Below, one piece after another: positions 16,520 to 24,196 of a DNA stretch of 58,491 bases. Position 1 is the stretch's first letter. Each line of letters opens with the position of its first letter. Made by a program: the position numbers and the translations under genes. The notes under the pieces are model-generated. The model made no database searches. It saw only the letters and a program-made list of their open reading frames with translations, and was not told where the DNA came from. The DNA is from CAYJBP01 sp964368605 (GTDB lineage Bacteria > Bacillota > Dehalobacteriia > UBA4068), in contig CAYJBP010000002.1 in the NCBI GenBank assembly GCA_964368605.1, positions 1 to 58,491 of the forward strand. Reading direction: 5' to 3'.

Positions 16520-17587
16520 TTAAGTGATAGAAGCTAGTCTTTTTTGCATTTGTTCGCTATTTGTGCTATGATGAACCGCCATATTAGGGGCGATAATGCC
16601 ATTTTTAACCATATTAAATAGATAAGTATCCATAGTAACCATGCCTTCGGCTGCCGAAGAATAGATAACGCTATCAATTTGATGAGCCTTTGATTCACGG
16701 ATCAGATTGCGAATAGCACTATTGGCCACCATAATCTCAAAAGCCGGCACAATGCCACCTGTTGGCTTAGGTATTAATTGCTGCGAAACCACCCCTTGCA
16801 CAACCATGGCCAACTGCACCCTGATTTGCTGCTGCTGCTGGGGCGGAAAACTATCTACAATGCGGTCGATGGTATTGGCTGCCCCAATGGTATGCAAGGT
16901 TGATATTACCAAGTGGCCGGTTTCGGCGGCGGTAATGGCGGCCTTAATTGTTTCATAATCGCGCATTTCGCCCAAAAGAATTACATCGGGCGCTTGGCGC
17001 AGCGCTGCCCTTAAGGCTTTTTCATAGCTCATGGTATCACTTGATAATTCTCTTTGCGTAACCGCACTTTTAATATGACGATGTAAATACTCGATTGGAT
17101 CTTCGATAGTGATAATATGGGCGCTGCGATTATTATTAATTTCGTTAATAAGGCAAGCTAGGGTTGTTGATTTACCGCAACCTGCCGGCCCGGTTACTAA
17201 AACCAAACCTTTATTAAAATTAGCAAAATTGATAACCGCATCGGGAATATGCAATTGCTCACGATTGGGTAATTCGAAGGATACTATTCTGATTACCGAG
17301 GCCAAAGAACCACGCTGACGCATTGTATTTACCCTAAAGCGGGAAAGGCCGGGCAAAGAAAAAGAAAAGTCATCATCGCCTTCGATTAGCAAACGCTCCA
17401 TCGAGCGATTATCGGCTAAAACATAAATCTCCTCCACTAAGGCTTGAATTGTTTCCGGCAAAAGGCGCTCGCCATCTTCTTTTAAAATCTGATTATTGGC
17501 TTTATAAGCAATCGGCAAGCCGGCAATTAGCAAAATATCTGCTGCATTATGGGCTACCGCCTGCTTAAGAATTTCCATCATGTTCAT
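16520..17587 (-). CDS. pilT: PilT-type twitching/retraction ATPase
   Basis: From the ATG at 17587 this is a 355-aa type IV pilus retraction ATPase. Walker A GPAGCGKS is at 133-140, the Asp box around IIEDPIEY-like sequence at 160-167, Walker B DVILLGEMRD at 201-210, and the His box GHLVISTLHT at 224-233. I chose this start because its ATG overlaps the preceding stop in ATGA and GGAGAGGAG lies about 9 bases upstream; the longer frame begins inside the neighbour. In the known family PilT powers pilus depolymerisation and works opposite PilB, but no PilB is in this operon, so this ATPase may drive both directions or do something else. Confidence 0.92.
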   Translation of the reverse strand: MNMMEILKQAVAHNAADILLIAGLPIAYKANNQILKEDGERLLPETIQALVEEIYVLADNRSMERLLIEGDDDFSFSLPGLSRFRVNTMRQRGSLASVIRIVSFELPNREQLHIPDAVINFANFNKGLVLVTGPAGCGKSTTLACLINEINNNRSAHIITIEDPIEYLHRHIKSAVTQRELSSDTMSYEKALRAALRQAPDVILLGEMRDYETIKAAITAAETGHLVISTLHTIGAANTIDRIVDSFPPQQQQQIRVQLAMVVQGVVSQQLIPKPTGGIVPAFEIMVANSAIRNLIRESKAHQIDSVIYSSAAEGMVTMDTYLFNMVKNGIIAPNMAVHHSTNSEQMQKRLASIT

Positions 17588-18087
17588 AGAACGGGAATCT
17601 CCTCTCCAAGTTCTTCGGTCCATACCGGTAGCGAGTCAAAAATAATTACCTCGCCTACTTCGCTTACCATTTGCCACTGAAAAATTTGCCATCTGTTTTC
17701 CTGGTCGGGTGGTAAAAGTACCATATCTAATTGCAAATGTTGCGTATCGTTTAAAGGCAAGTCGGCATAAATAGCCAAGCCTTGCTCATAATCGCTAATA
17801 TAAATATTTTCGCCATAAGCCTCCTGCAAGGCGGCTTCTAGAGCTAAGGCATCGGGCTTTAAGCCTTCTTCCCAGCTAGCGGTTGCCGTGGCCATAATTT
17901 GATTAGCCATGCCATCAAGCTGATAGTATTCGGTAGCAGCCTGAGCTGTTTTTTGGCTAAGGCGTAAATCGGCCTGTGCCGAGGATAATGCCAAAACGGC
18001 AAAAATGGTTAAGCCTAATACCAGTAAAACGGTTAATAAGGTTACACTGCCGATGCCAAATAAAGGCGAAGCTTTTTTATCGCTCAT
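17584..18087 (-). CDS. Pilus-like accessory protein with one N-terminal membrane segment (PilX-like layout)
   Basis: The 167-aa protein has a short polar start, a long hydrophobic helix (about 12-34), then ALSSAQADLRLSQKTAQAA, which looks like the amphipathic continuation of a pilin helix. A soluble C-terminal domain follows. The layout resembles PilX-type minor pilins, which also tend to lack a classical cleavage motif. The gene overlaps the upstream one at 18087 and pilT by 4 bases (ATGA), so translation is probably coupled. I do not recognise the globular domain. Confidence 0.65.
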   Translation of the reverse strand: MSDKKASPLFGIGSVTLLTVLLVLGLTIFAVLALSSAQADLRLSQKTAQAATEYYQLDGMANQIMATATASWEEGLKPDALALEAALQEAYGENIYISDYEQGLAIYADLPLNDTQHLQLDMVLLPPDQENRWQIFQWQMVSEVGEVIIFDSLPVWTEELGEEIPVL

Positions 18088-18488
18088 TATAACACCTCCG
18101 GCTTATAAATATTGGTATCTAGGGTGTAAATAATATTTTCGCCCTCTATAACTTCGATTGATAAATCATATAAATAAGGGGAATTTTGCTCAAGCGTATA
18201 GATTAAATCGAAAGTATCCGGCGAGCCCGATTTTTGCCAATCCTTATCATAATATATATGCATGGGCTCATTGGTAAACTGAATAGTTGTGGATTGGCCA
18301 AAGTTGGTTAAACTTTCGGCCACTTCTTGGGCGGCAAAAACGGCTTGATTTAGGTTTTTGCTATCCTGAATATCCTGGTAAGCAATAGCAAATAGGCTAA
18401 TACAAACCGTAGAACAAAGCACAAAAATGGTTAAGGCCAATACCACTTCGGTTAAAAAGATGGTAGAGCGAGAATTAGTACGCTTCAT
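18087..18488 (-). CDS. Prepilin-like protein (minor pilin or pseudopilin candidate)
   Basis: In this 133-aa protein a short basic leader (MKRTNSRS) is followed by TIFLTEVVLALTIFVL. The glutamate sits at +5 if cleavage is after ST, the position seen in type IV prepilins, but the residue before the cleavage point is not glycine. A C-terminal domain of mostly beta character follows. By analogy it would be a PilV/GspI-like minor subunit in the membrane or in the fibre. Both ends overlap neighbours by one base, showing a tight operon. No prepilin peptidase is encoded in the window. Confidence 0.65.
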   Translation of the reverse strand: MKRTNSRSTIFLTEVVLALTIFVLCSTVCISLFAIAYQDIQDSKNLNQAVFAAQEVAESLTNFGQSTTIQFTNEPMHIYYDKDWQKSGSPDTFDLIYTLEQNSPYLYDLSIEVIEGENIIYTLDTNIYKPEVL

Positions 18489-18985
18489 TATATTCCCCCC
18501 TCGGCCATAATTTGACTGTGAATGGTATAAAATGCCTGCTCGATATGGCCATCCGCAAATTGAAAATCGATGGTAAGCAGGCCATCTTCCAGATAAAAAG
18601 CAAGGGATTGCATATCCATAAGAGGAGTGCCAAAACTAGGCTCTACCTCGTATCCTTGCTCTACAAACTGCTCATAAAGTTTGCCTTCATGGCAGTATAA
18701 ATAGGTGATATATTGATAGCCATCATAATTTTGTTTTAAAAGTAAAGCCTCGGTATCAAAAAGCTGGCCAACTTCCAGCGAATCGGCCAAATCGGCGCGG
18801 CGTATTTGATTGCTAAAATAGGCCAAAGCCACGCGGCTTTGATCATTTTGATTGGAGGTTTCGACAATATTATGATAAATAGAGCCACCAAAAACGACTA
18901 GGCCGATTGATAAAAAAAGGAAAATCGCACCCAGCATAAATACGGCTATACTATCTATTTTGAAGCGATGTTTATCTTTAAACAT
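18488..18985 (-). CDS. Pilus-locus single-TM protein (DUF4860-like)
   Basis: The 165-aa protein starts with a basic stretch (KDKHRFKID), then one hydrophobic helix (about 12-35). A helical SRVALAYFSNQIRRAD segment and a beta-rich C-terminal domain follow. The organisation and operon position match small pilus-associated proteins often annotated DUF4860, a family of unknown role; I assign it from memory of the pattern, not from a search. The stop overlaps the next start by one base. Clustering with PilC and PilT suggests a component of the same envelope machine. Confidence 0.6.
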   Translation of the reverse strand: MFKDKHRFKIDSIAVFMLGAIFLFLSIGLVVFGGSIYHNIVETSNQNDQSRVALAYFSNQIRRADLADSLEVGQLFDTEALLLKQNYDGYQYITYLYCHEGKLYEQFVEQGYEVEPSFGTPLMDMQSLAFYLEDGLLTIDFQFADGHIEQAFYTIHSQIMAEGGI

Positions 18986-19000
18986 AGCGGCTCCTTTCCA

Positions 19001-19321
19001 TTATTGTAGGGGGAAAACATCAATAGATGGCATTAAATTTTCGCCAATATACTGATAATGGACAACAAACCGATCGGTATCCGGCCTAATGCCATAATTA
19101 TCGATTAAGTATTGTAGGTTTTGGGCATAAGCCCCTTCTAAAGCATAGCATTGCACGGCTGCCCTTTGCACTGAAGAAAGGGTAATATTAAGTGCTTCTT
19201 CATAGGCGGCCTCCTGCGAGGAGCTTGTGGCTGCAATAAAAGCCACAAAAAGGGCAGCACTTAAAATTAGATAAGTTAAGGGCTTAAGCAGGCTTTTAAC
19301 TTTATTTTCTTTTAAGAACAT
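19001..19321 (-). CDS. Small pilin-like protein
   Basis: The 106-aa protein has a basic leader (KENKVKSLLK), a hydrophobic helix (about 14-32), an amphipathic region (AAYEEALNITLSSVQRAAVQ) and a short C-terminal domain with CYALEGAYAQNLQYLIDNYG. The tyrosine- and glycine-bearing segment resembles the ALN-xx-YP part of small major pilins, where partially folded subunits list residues by page-like repeats. No glycine cleavage motif is visible, so it would be an unprocessed or unusually processed subunit. As the first small gene after pilC, it is my best candidate for the main subunit; that is inference. Confidence 0.6.
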   Translation of the reverse strand: MFLKENKVKSLLKPLTYLILSAALFVAFIAATSSSQEAAYEEALNITLSSVQRAAVQCYALEGAYAQNLQYLIDNYGIRPDTDRFVVHYQYIGENLMPSIDVFPLQ

Positions 19322-19370
19322 AAATTTCTCCTATTTTAATGGCCAACTTAAATGATTAATTATGCCGGCC

Positions 19371-20426
19371 TTAACCACCGATAGAGTTCATCATTGCCAA
19401 TAAAGGTAGCATTACCGAGAGCAAAAGCATGCCCACTACTACCACCAAAAATACCACCAACATCGGCTCGATTCTGGCCATAATCTTGGCTAAAATATCT
19501 TCGGTTTGATTATGGCAACGGCGTGCCAATTCGGCCATCACATTTTCTGATGAACCGGAGCGGAAACCGGTGGCGATTAAGCCAACCTCCAGGCCGCTAA
19601 AAATGCCGGTTTTTTCAACTGCGGTGGCAAAGCTGGCCCCTTCTTCCATCAGGCCGGCGCATTTGTCGATGGCGGCCTTCATCTTAGTATCTGCAACTAA
19701 GCTTTGGGCTTTTTCCAGGGCTTGATTAATATTTAAGCCGCTGGCCAAGGATAAAGACATAGCCGAAGCAAAATGCTCACGGGCTACCGAAATGCCTAAT
19801 TTACCACGGAAAAATATTTTATCGGCCATGGCACGCAAGCGCTCTTGCCCTGTTACCGAGCGAGAATTGATAAATAAATAGGCAGCTAACAGTAATAATA
19901 AAACGGCAAATACAATAGCGCCTTGCTGAGTAAATACGCCTAAATCGAGCAAAGAAGCTGCCCAGGGGCTTAAATCCGAACCCAATTGCTGCAATACCTG
20001 CTGGAACACCGGCAAAACCTGGGTAACCAACACAAAGGTAACCACGGCAATAATTACAGCCAACCAAGAAGGATAAACAATAACCTGACGCATGCTTTGA
20101 CGCAATTCATGCTCTTGTTCATAATGGCTGGCTAAAGCGGCAAGCACCTGCTCTAGGCGGCCGGTATCCTCGCCGATTTGAACCATGCGCAAAGAATGCT
20201 CGGGAAAGCAGCCGGCTTTTTCTAAGGCCGCATTAAAAGGAGCGCCAATTTCTAATTCGTCGCCGATTTTTTCTAAAAGCAGTTTTTCTCTTTGCGATGC
20301 GGCATCGGCTGCCAAAAGCGAAATGCCGTCTACCGGCAAAATCCCTGCTTTAAGCATCATCGAAATCTGCACAAAAAACATCGATAATTCTTCAGCGGTT
20401 AATAAGTTATTTTGCTTATTCGTCAT
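19371..20426 (-). CDS. Type II secretion/type IV pilus inner-membrane platform protein (PilC/GspF family)
   Basis: The 351-aa protein has two T2SSF domains (about 10-130 and 212-335). Each starts with a helical cytoplasmic part (FFVQISMMLKAGILPVDGIS and FASAMSLSLASGLNINQAL) and ends at membrane segments. GEDTGRLEQVL and ATGFRSGSSENVM are the matching conserved turns. Members form the membrane platform that the PilB/PilT ATPases turn to insert or remove pilins. The ribosome site is GGAAGG. It follows the sortase gene by 26 bases. Confidence 0.9.
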   Translation of the reverse strand: MTNKQNNLLTAEELSMFFVQISMMLKAGILPVDGISLLAADAASQREKLLLEKIGDELEIGAPFNAALEKAGCFPEHSLRMVQIGEDTGRLEQVLAALASHYEQEHELRQSMRQVIVYPSWLAVIIAVVTFVLVTQVLPVFQQVLQQLGSDLSPWAASLLDLGVFTQQGAIVFAVLLLLLAAYLFINSRSVTGQERLRAMADKIFFRGKLGISVAREHFASAMSLSLASGLNINQALEKAQSLVADTKMKAAIDKCAGLMEEGASFATAVEKTGIFSGLEVGLIATGFRSGSSENVMAELARRCHNQTEDILAKIMARIEPMLVVFLVVVVGMLLLSVMLPLLAMMNSIGG

Positions 20427-20452
20427 AATAAATCCTTCCTTAATAGTATAAA

Positions 20453-21208
20453 TTATTCTACGGCAGCTATATATTCAAAATCTTCGGCATAGGGAAAAAT
20501 TTGATCCAGCTTGCCATGAGCCACAATTCTTTGATTGGCAATTCCAATCGGATGACAAGAGGTAATGGTTACCGCCGAATAGCCTTGACTATAAATCGGC
20601 CCCCAATCATCCTGTTCTACAATATATGTTTCTTGGTATAAATAGCGATAAATATTATTGGCATCTGCTAAGTAAATATAATCGCCATCGACTAGGGTAT
20701 CGATATAATAAAAGGGTGCATTATCGGTAATTATCCCTCCTATGCTGGTATTACGATGCCCGGCAATGCTAACATTGCGATTAATGCCTTCGCCCGGCAA
20801 TTGCGAATAATCATATAAACCTGCTCCATCGCGCAAATCATCTTCGGTAACCCCGGCTTTAAGTGGCAAAACCTTGCCCAGCTTAGGGATGACCAATACT
20901 ACCTGCCCTTCCTGATAAGTTTGCCGATCGGCGGTGATAAACAGCTTATCGGTGGGCCAGTTTAGGGTGGGATCTGTTACTTCTTCTATTTCAGGTTGAG
21001 CGATAACGGGTTCTTCTGGCGCATCTTCTAAAACTACCACTTCTTCGGCAGGCGGCGGGATGATGATAGCCGGCATGGCGCCGCCAAAATCATCGGCTTG
21101 CGAGCGAGAATTTTCGTAGAAGATAATCCCACTATAAATGGCCGTGGCCAAAAGCAAGCATATACCATAAGTAGCAAGACCATTGCGTAAATATTTTTTA
21201 TTAGCCAT
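20453..21208 (-). CDS. Sortase (transpeptidase)
   Basis: The 251-aa protein has an N-terminal membrane anchor (about 11-31), an acidic linker, then the sortase beta-barrel. The catalytic triad is His151 (AGHRNT), Cys218 (TITSCHP) and Arg227 (NQRIV). The TITSCHP pattern fits class D/E-like enzymes better than class B. Sortases cut LPXTG-type signals and attach proteins to the wall or to each other. The only LPXTG protein visible is the LPQTG protein at the left edge, 17 kb away. It starts 2 bases after the stop of the BTAD regulator, and a PilC gene follows, so it is translated as part of the pilus-like unit. Confidence 0.92.
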   Translation of the reverse strand: MANKKYLRNGLATYGICLLLATAIYSGIIFYENSRSQADDFGGAMPAIIIPPPAEEVVVLEDAPEEPVIAQPEIEEVTDPTLNWPTDKLFITADRQTYQEGQVVLVIPKLGKVLPLKAGVTEDDLRDGAGLYDYSQLPGEGINRNVSIAGHRNTSIGGIITDNAPFYYIDTLVDGDYIYLADANNIYRYLYQETYIVEQDDWGPIYSQGYSAVTITSCHPIGIANQRIVAHGKLDQIFPYAEDFEYIAAVE

Positions 21209-21210
21209 AA

Positions 21211-22455
21211 TTAATCCTCTAAAAATGTTTGTTCCAATTCCAATTGTTGCAATTTATAAGCAATTTTAAGGAAATTTTTGCGATGACGTTGATAAAATGT
21301 ATTAACAATGCGATCTAAAACCAAAATACCATCTTCATAGTTGGCAGTAGGCAGCATCATTACAAATTGGGCGCCACTATAGCGAGAAATGATATCGCCA
21401 CGCCTTAAATTATCCCTTAAAACATAAAGTAATTGTTCCATTGTGGTGTTAAGCAGGCCTAAAGCTGGCGTGCAGCCATTAGGCAAGGAAATGGTAATTA
21501 GAGCCACATGCACGCAAGAGCCTTGCCTGGCCGCACGGCGTGCCTCTAGGCGATAGGCTTCTCTAAAAAAGCCGTATTCGCAAACAAAAGCACCGGGGCG
21601 CGAGGCTGTTTCTCGCAAATCATTTTGAATGATGCCCAAATCTGTTTCCAGATTTTTTTGCTCTTTCATAATTTCCTGATACAAAGACCGTAATTCCTCA
21701 GAGGGCTTAACCCCTAAATTGCGGTAGAGCAAATCGGTGGCTGTTTCGTAGTGGTTTAGGGCAGCCATGGAATTACCCAGCTTTAATAAAGCCTTAATTT
21801 GAAGAGCATGTAATTCCTCGTCATAGGGCTCTACCTGGATTGCAGCTAGGCTGATATCGGCTACAATATCATATTGCTCATCTTCTTCGAGTAAAGAGGC
21901 ATAGGTCATCACCCCCTTGATATACAAAGAATGATAATAAGAAGCCAAGGGAATAACCCATAATTGGTCGGCCAATTTCATTAAAAAGTCGTGCTGATAT
22001 AGGGCGATGGCCTCGGCATATAATTCTTTGCGTTTTTCGCGCTTTAAATCGGGCTCGGCTGCTTTTTGGATAAGCAAGGCAAAATCCTCGGCATCCACAT
22101 GGCAATCGATAGAGCGATTCCAAGAATAAGAGCCACGCTGCGAAAGAATTAGCTGCGGTTCATCACCAATTAAGGGCAATAAAACTGCCCTGGTTCGATA
22201 AAGTAAGGTTTTTAAAGCACTGGCCGGGTTTTGGCTATCCTCATCAGGCCACAAAACATCGATTAACTCTTTTTGGGGTATATTGCGGTCACGATTAACA
22301 ATTAAGTAGGCCAGCAAATTCCACATTTTTTGCGAGCGGCTAATATCATCACCCAAAACCACATTGCCAATATAAATTTTAAAATCACCGAGCATTTCAA
22401 CCCTAATCCCGGAATTGATATCAAAAAAAGTAGCGGGCGGTGAGTTTTTTGCCAT
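21211..22455 (-). CDS. BTAD/SARP-type transcriptional regulator with a degenerate GGDEF-like domain
   Basis: The 414-aa protein has three parts. Residues 20-115 form an OmpR-type winged helix (MLGDFKIYIG...WNLLAYLIVN...LWPDED). Residues 120-265 form a bacterial transcriptional activation domain with the YDEELHALQIKALLKLG motif. The last third (about 290-400) resembles a diguanylate cyclase: EARRAARQGSCVHVALITI, then RRGDIISRYSGAQFVMMLP, where SGAQF (360-364) replaces GG(D/E)EF. Without the acidic residues it should not make c-di-GMP; it may bind nucleotide or dimerise. As first gene of the operon it likely controls the sortase/pilus-like genes. The combination is unusual. Confidence 0.8.
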   Translation of the reverse strand: MAKNSPPATFFDINSGIRVEMLGDFKIYIGNVVLGDDISRSQKMWNLLAYLIVNRDRNIPQKELIDVLWPDEDSQNPASALKTLLYRTRAVLLPLIGDEPQLILSQRGSYSWNRSIDCHVDAEDFALLIQKAAEPDLKREKRKELYAEAIALYQHDFLMKLADQLWVIPLASYYHSLYIKGVMTYASLLEEDEQYDIVADISLAAIQVEPYDEELHALQIKALLKLGNSMAALNHYETATDLLYRNLGVKPSEELRSLYQEIMKEQKNLETDLGIIQNDLRETASRPGAFVCEYGFFREAYRLEARRAARQGSCVHVALITISLPNGCTPALGLLNTTMEQLLYVLRDNLRRGDIISRYSGAQFVMMLPTANYEDGILVLDRIVNTFYQRHRKNFLKIAYKLQQLELEQTFLED

Positions 22456-22527
22456 AAATATATACCTTCCTTTTATTACCTAAATTTCTGTTGCTGTTTT
22501 ATTTACAATAAAAACAAGTCATTCTTC

Positions 22528-22533
22528 ATTATA
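22528..22533 (-). promoter_or_regulatory. -10 box upstream of the BTAD-sortase-pilus operon
   Basis: TATAAT on the minus strand, 73 bases before the ATG. A clear -35 is missing (the expected place is a T-run), which suits an activator-dependent promoter. Confidence 0.4.
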
Positions 22534-22585
22534 ACGTATTTTGCTTGAAAAAAAAAGTCTAAAATTGCTAAAAGAAAAATATTTT

Positions 22586-23692
22586 TTATTTTGAAGCTAA
22601 ATAGTTTAAAATAATATCTCTAATTTGCAAAGAAGCTGTGCCATCACCATAAGGGCTAATAGCCTGCGCCATTTGTTGATAGGCTGCTTGGTCTTCGATT
22701 AATTGGCCGGCTTTGGCCAAAATTGCCTCCTGCTTAGTGCCAACTAAGCAAGCTACACCGGCCTCAATAGCCTCCGGCCTTTCCGTTGTTTGGCGCAAAA
22801 CTAAAACCGGTTTGCCAAAAGCGGGGGCTTCTTCTTGCAGGCCGCCACTATCTGTCAACACCATATAGCAGCGCTTAAGCACATTGCACATTGGCAAATA
22901 ATCCAAAGGCTCGCATAAATAAAGGCGAGGCGTATCGGCCAATAATTCTTGTACCTGATTACGGATTAGCGGATTACGATGCATGGGGAAGATAATCTGT
23001 ACATCTTCGTATTTAAGCAAAAGCTGCTTGATAGAGCCAAAAATTTGCGCCATCGGTTCGCCCCAATTTTCCCGACGATGACAAGTAAGTAAGATAACCT
23101 TTTTTTGCCAATCAATATCGCCAAGGTTTAAATCGGGCATATCTTGCTTTTGAATTAAATGAAGGGCATCAATAACAGTATTACCTGTAATAAAAACTCT
23201 ATCTTTAGGAGCGTTTTCCTGCAAAAGATTGGCAGCAGCCATAGCCGTTGGCGCAAAATGTAAATCGGCTAAGGGCATAGTAAGGCGGCGGTTAATTTCT
23301 TCGGGGAAGGGCGAGTATTTATCGGCAGTGCGCAGGCCGGCCTCTACATGGCCAATAGCAATTTTATGATAAAATGCAGCTAAAGATGCTATAAAGGTAG
23401 TAGATGTATCGCCATGTACTAAAACTAAATCGGGTAATTCTTGGGTTAATACTTGGTCTATTTGCGCTAAGGCCTGCGCCGAATAGGCAGCCAGGCTTTG
23501 ATTAGGGCGCATTAAGTTTAAATCATAATCGGGTTTAATAGCAAATAATTGTAAAACCATATCGAGCATTTCTCGGTGCTGGGCTGTAACACAAACCCTA
23601 CTTTGTATGCCGGGTGTGGCCGCCAAAACTTTAATTAAAGGCGCCATTTTAATCGCTTCCGGCCTAGTGCCAAAAATAGATAATACTTTCAT
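22586..23692 (-). CDS. mnaA: UDP-N-acetylglucosamine 2-epimerase (non-hydrolysing)
   Basis: The 368-aa enzyme is readily recognised: GTRPEAIKMAPLIK at the start, VTAQHREML, HGDTSTTF, GHVEAGLRT, HRRENWG and the C-terminal DSGGLQEEAP. It interconverts UDP-GlcNAc and UDP-ManNAc for teichoic acid linkage units or surface polysaccharide. It is last in rpiB-glyA-comEB-mnaA and starts 2 bases after the comEB stop, so translation is coupled. Its place next to nucleotide and one-carbon genes is a known arrangement in Clostridia, with no direct metabolic link. Confidence 0.95.
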   Translation of the reverse strand: MKVLSIFGTRPEAIKMAPLIKVLAATPGIQSRVCVTAQHREMLDMVLQLFAIKPDYDLNLMRPNQSLAAYSAQALAQIDQVLTQELPDLVLVHGDTSTTFIASLAAFYHKIAIGHVEAGLRTADKYSPFPEEINRRLTMPLADLHFAPTAMAAANLLQENAPKDRVFITGNTVIDALHLIQKQDMPDLNLGDIDWQKKVILLTCHRRENWGEPMAQIFGSIKQLLLKYEDVQIIFPMHRNPLIRNQVQELLADTPRLYLCEPLDYLPMCNVLKRCYMVLTDSGGLQEEAPAFGKPVLVLRQTTERPEAIEAGVACLVGTKQEAILAKAGQLIEDQAAYQQMAQAISPYGDGTASLQIRDIILNYLASK

Positions 23693-23694
23693 TT

Positions 23695-24168
23695 TTATTC
23701 CTCGGCTGCGGTTTGGGGTACAAGGTCGGCATAACGTATTAATTCCATGCCGGCCTCGGCCGCTAATTCGCAGGCTAATTGGTCGGGATAATCGCTATCA
23801 AAAATTACCTTGGCAATACCGCAGGTAACCATAGCTTTTACGCAGGTAGTACATGGTTGGGCGGTAACATACATGGTGGCCCCTTCTAAGGCTAGGCCAT
23901 GGCGAGCCGCAAAATTACAAACATTGGCTTCGGCATGTTGGGCACGGCACATTTCCTGCCTTTGGCCGGATGGTATACCCAGTTTTTGGCGGATGCATCC
24001 TGCTTCTTCACAATGCTTTACCCCGGGCAAGGCGCCATTATAACCGGTACCCAAAACCCGCTTTTGCGGAGAAACAGCCACTGCTCCTACATGCCTGCGC
24101 AGGCAGGTAGAGCGGGTTGCGGCATGATGTGCCATCGTCATAAAATATTTATCCCAGGATTGGCGCAT
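23695..24168 (-). CDS. dCMP deaminase family protein (ComEB-like)
   Basis: The 157-aa zinc deaminase has the catalytic HAE motif (His78, Glu80) and the second zinc site PCTTC (Cys106, Cys109). Extra Cys/His residues near 53-58 resemble the second zinc of dCMP deaminases. It would convert dCMP to dUMP for thymidylate synthesis; the family was named ComEB in Bacillus, although it is not needed for competence. It lies 28 bases after glyA in an operon where GlyA supplies the methylene-THF that thymidylate synthase needs. Confidence 0.9.
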   Translation of the reverse strand: MRQSWDKYFMTMAHHAATRSTCLRRHVGAVAVSPQKRVLGTGYNGALPGVKHCEEAGCIRQKLGIPSGQRQEMCRAQHAEANVCNFAARHGLALEGATMYVTAQPCTTCVKAMVTCGIAKVIFDSDYPDQLACELAAEAGMELIRYADLVPQTAAEE

Positions 24169-24196
24169 AAATTTACCCCCTTATTTAAAGTTTAAC

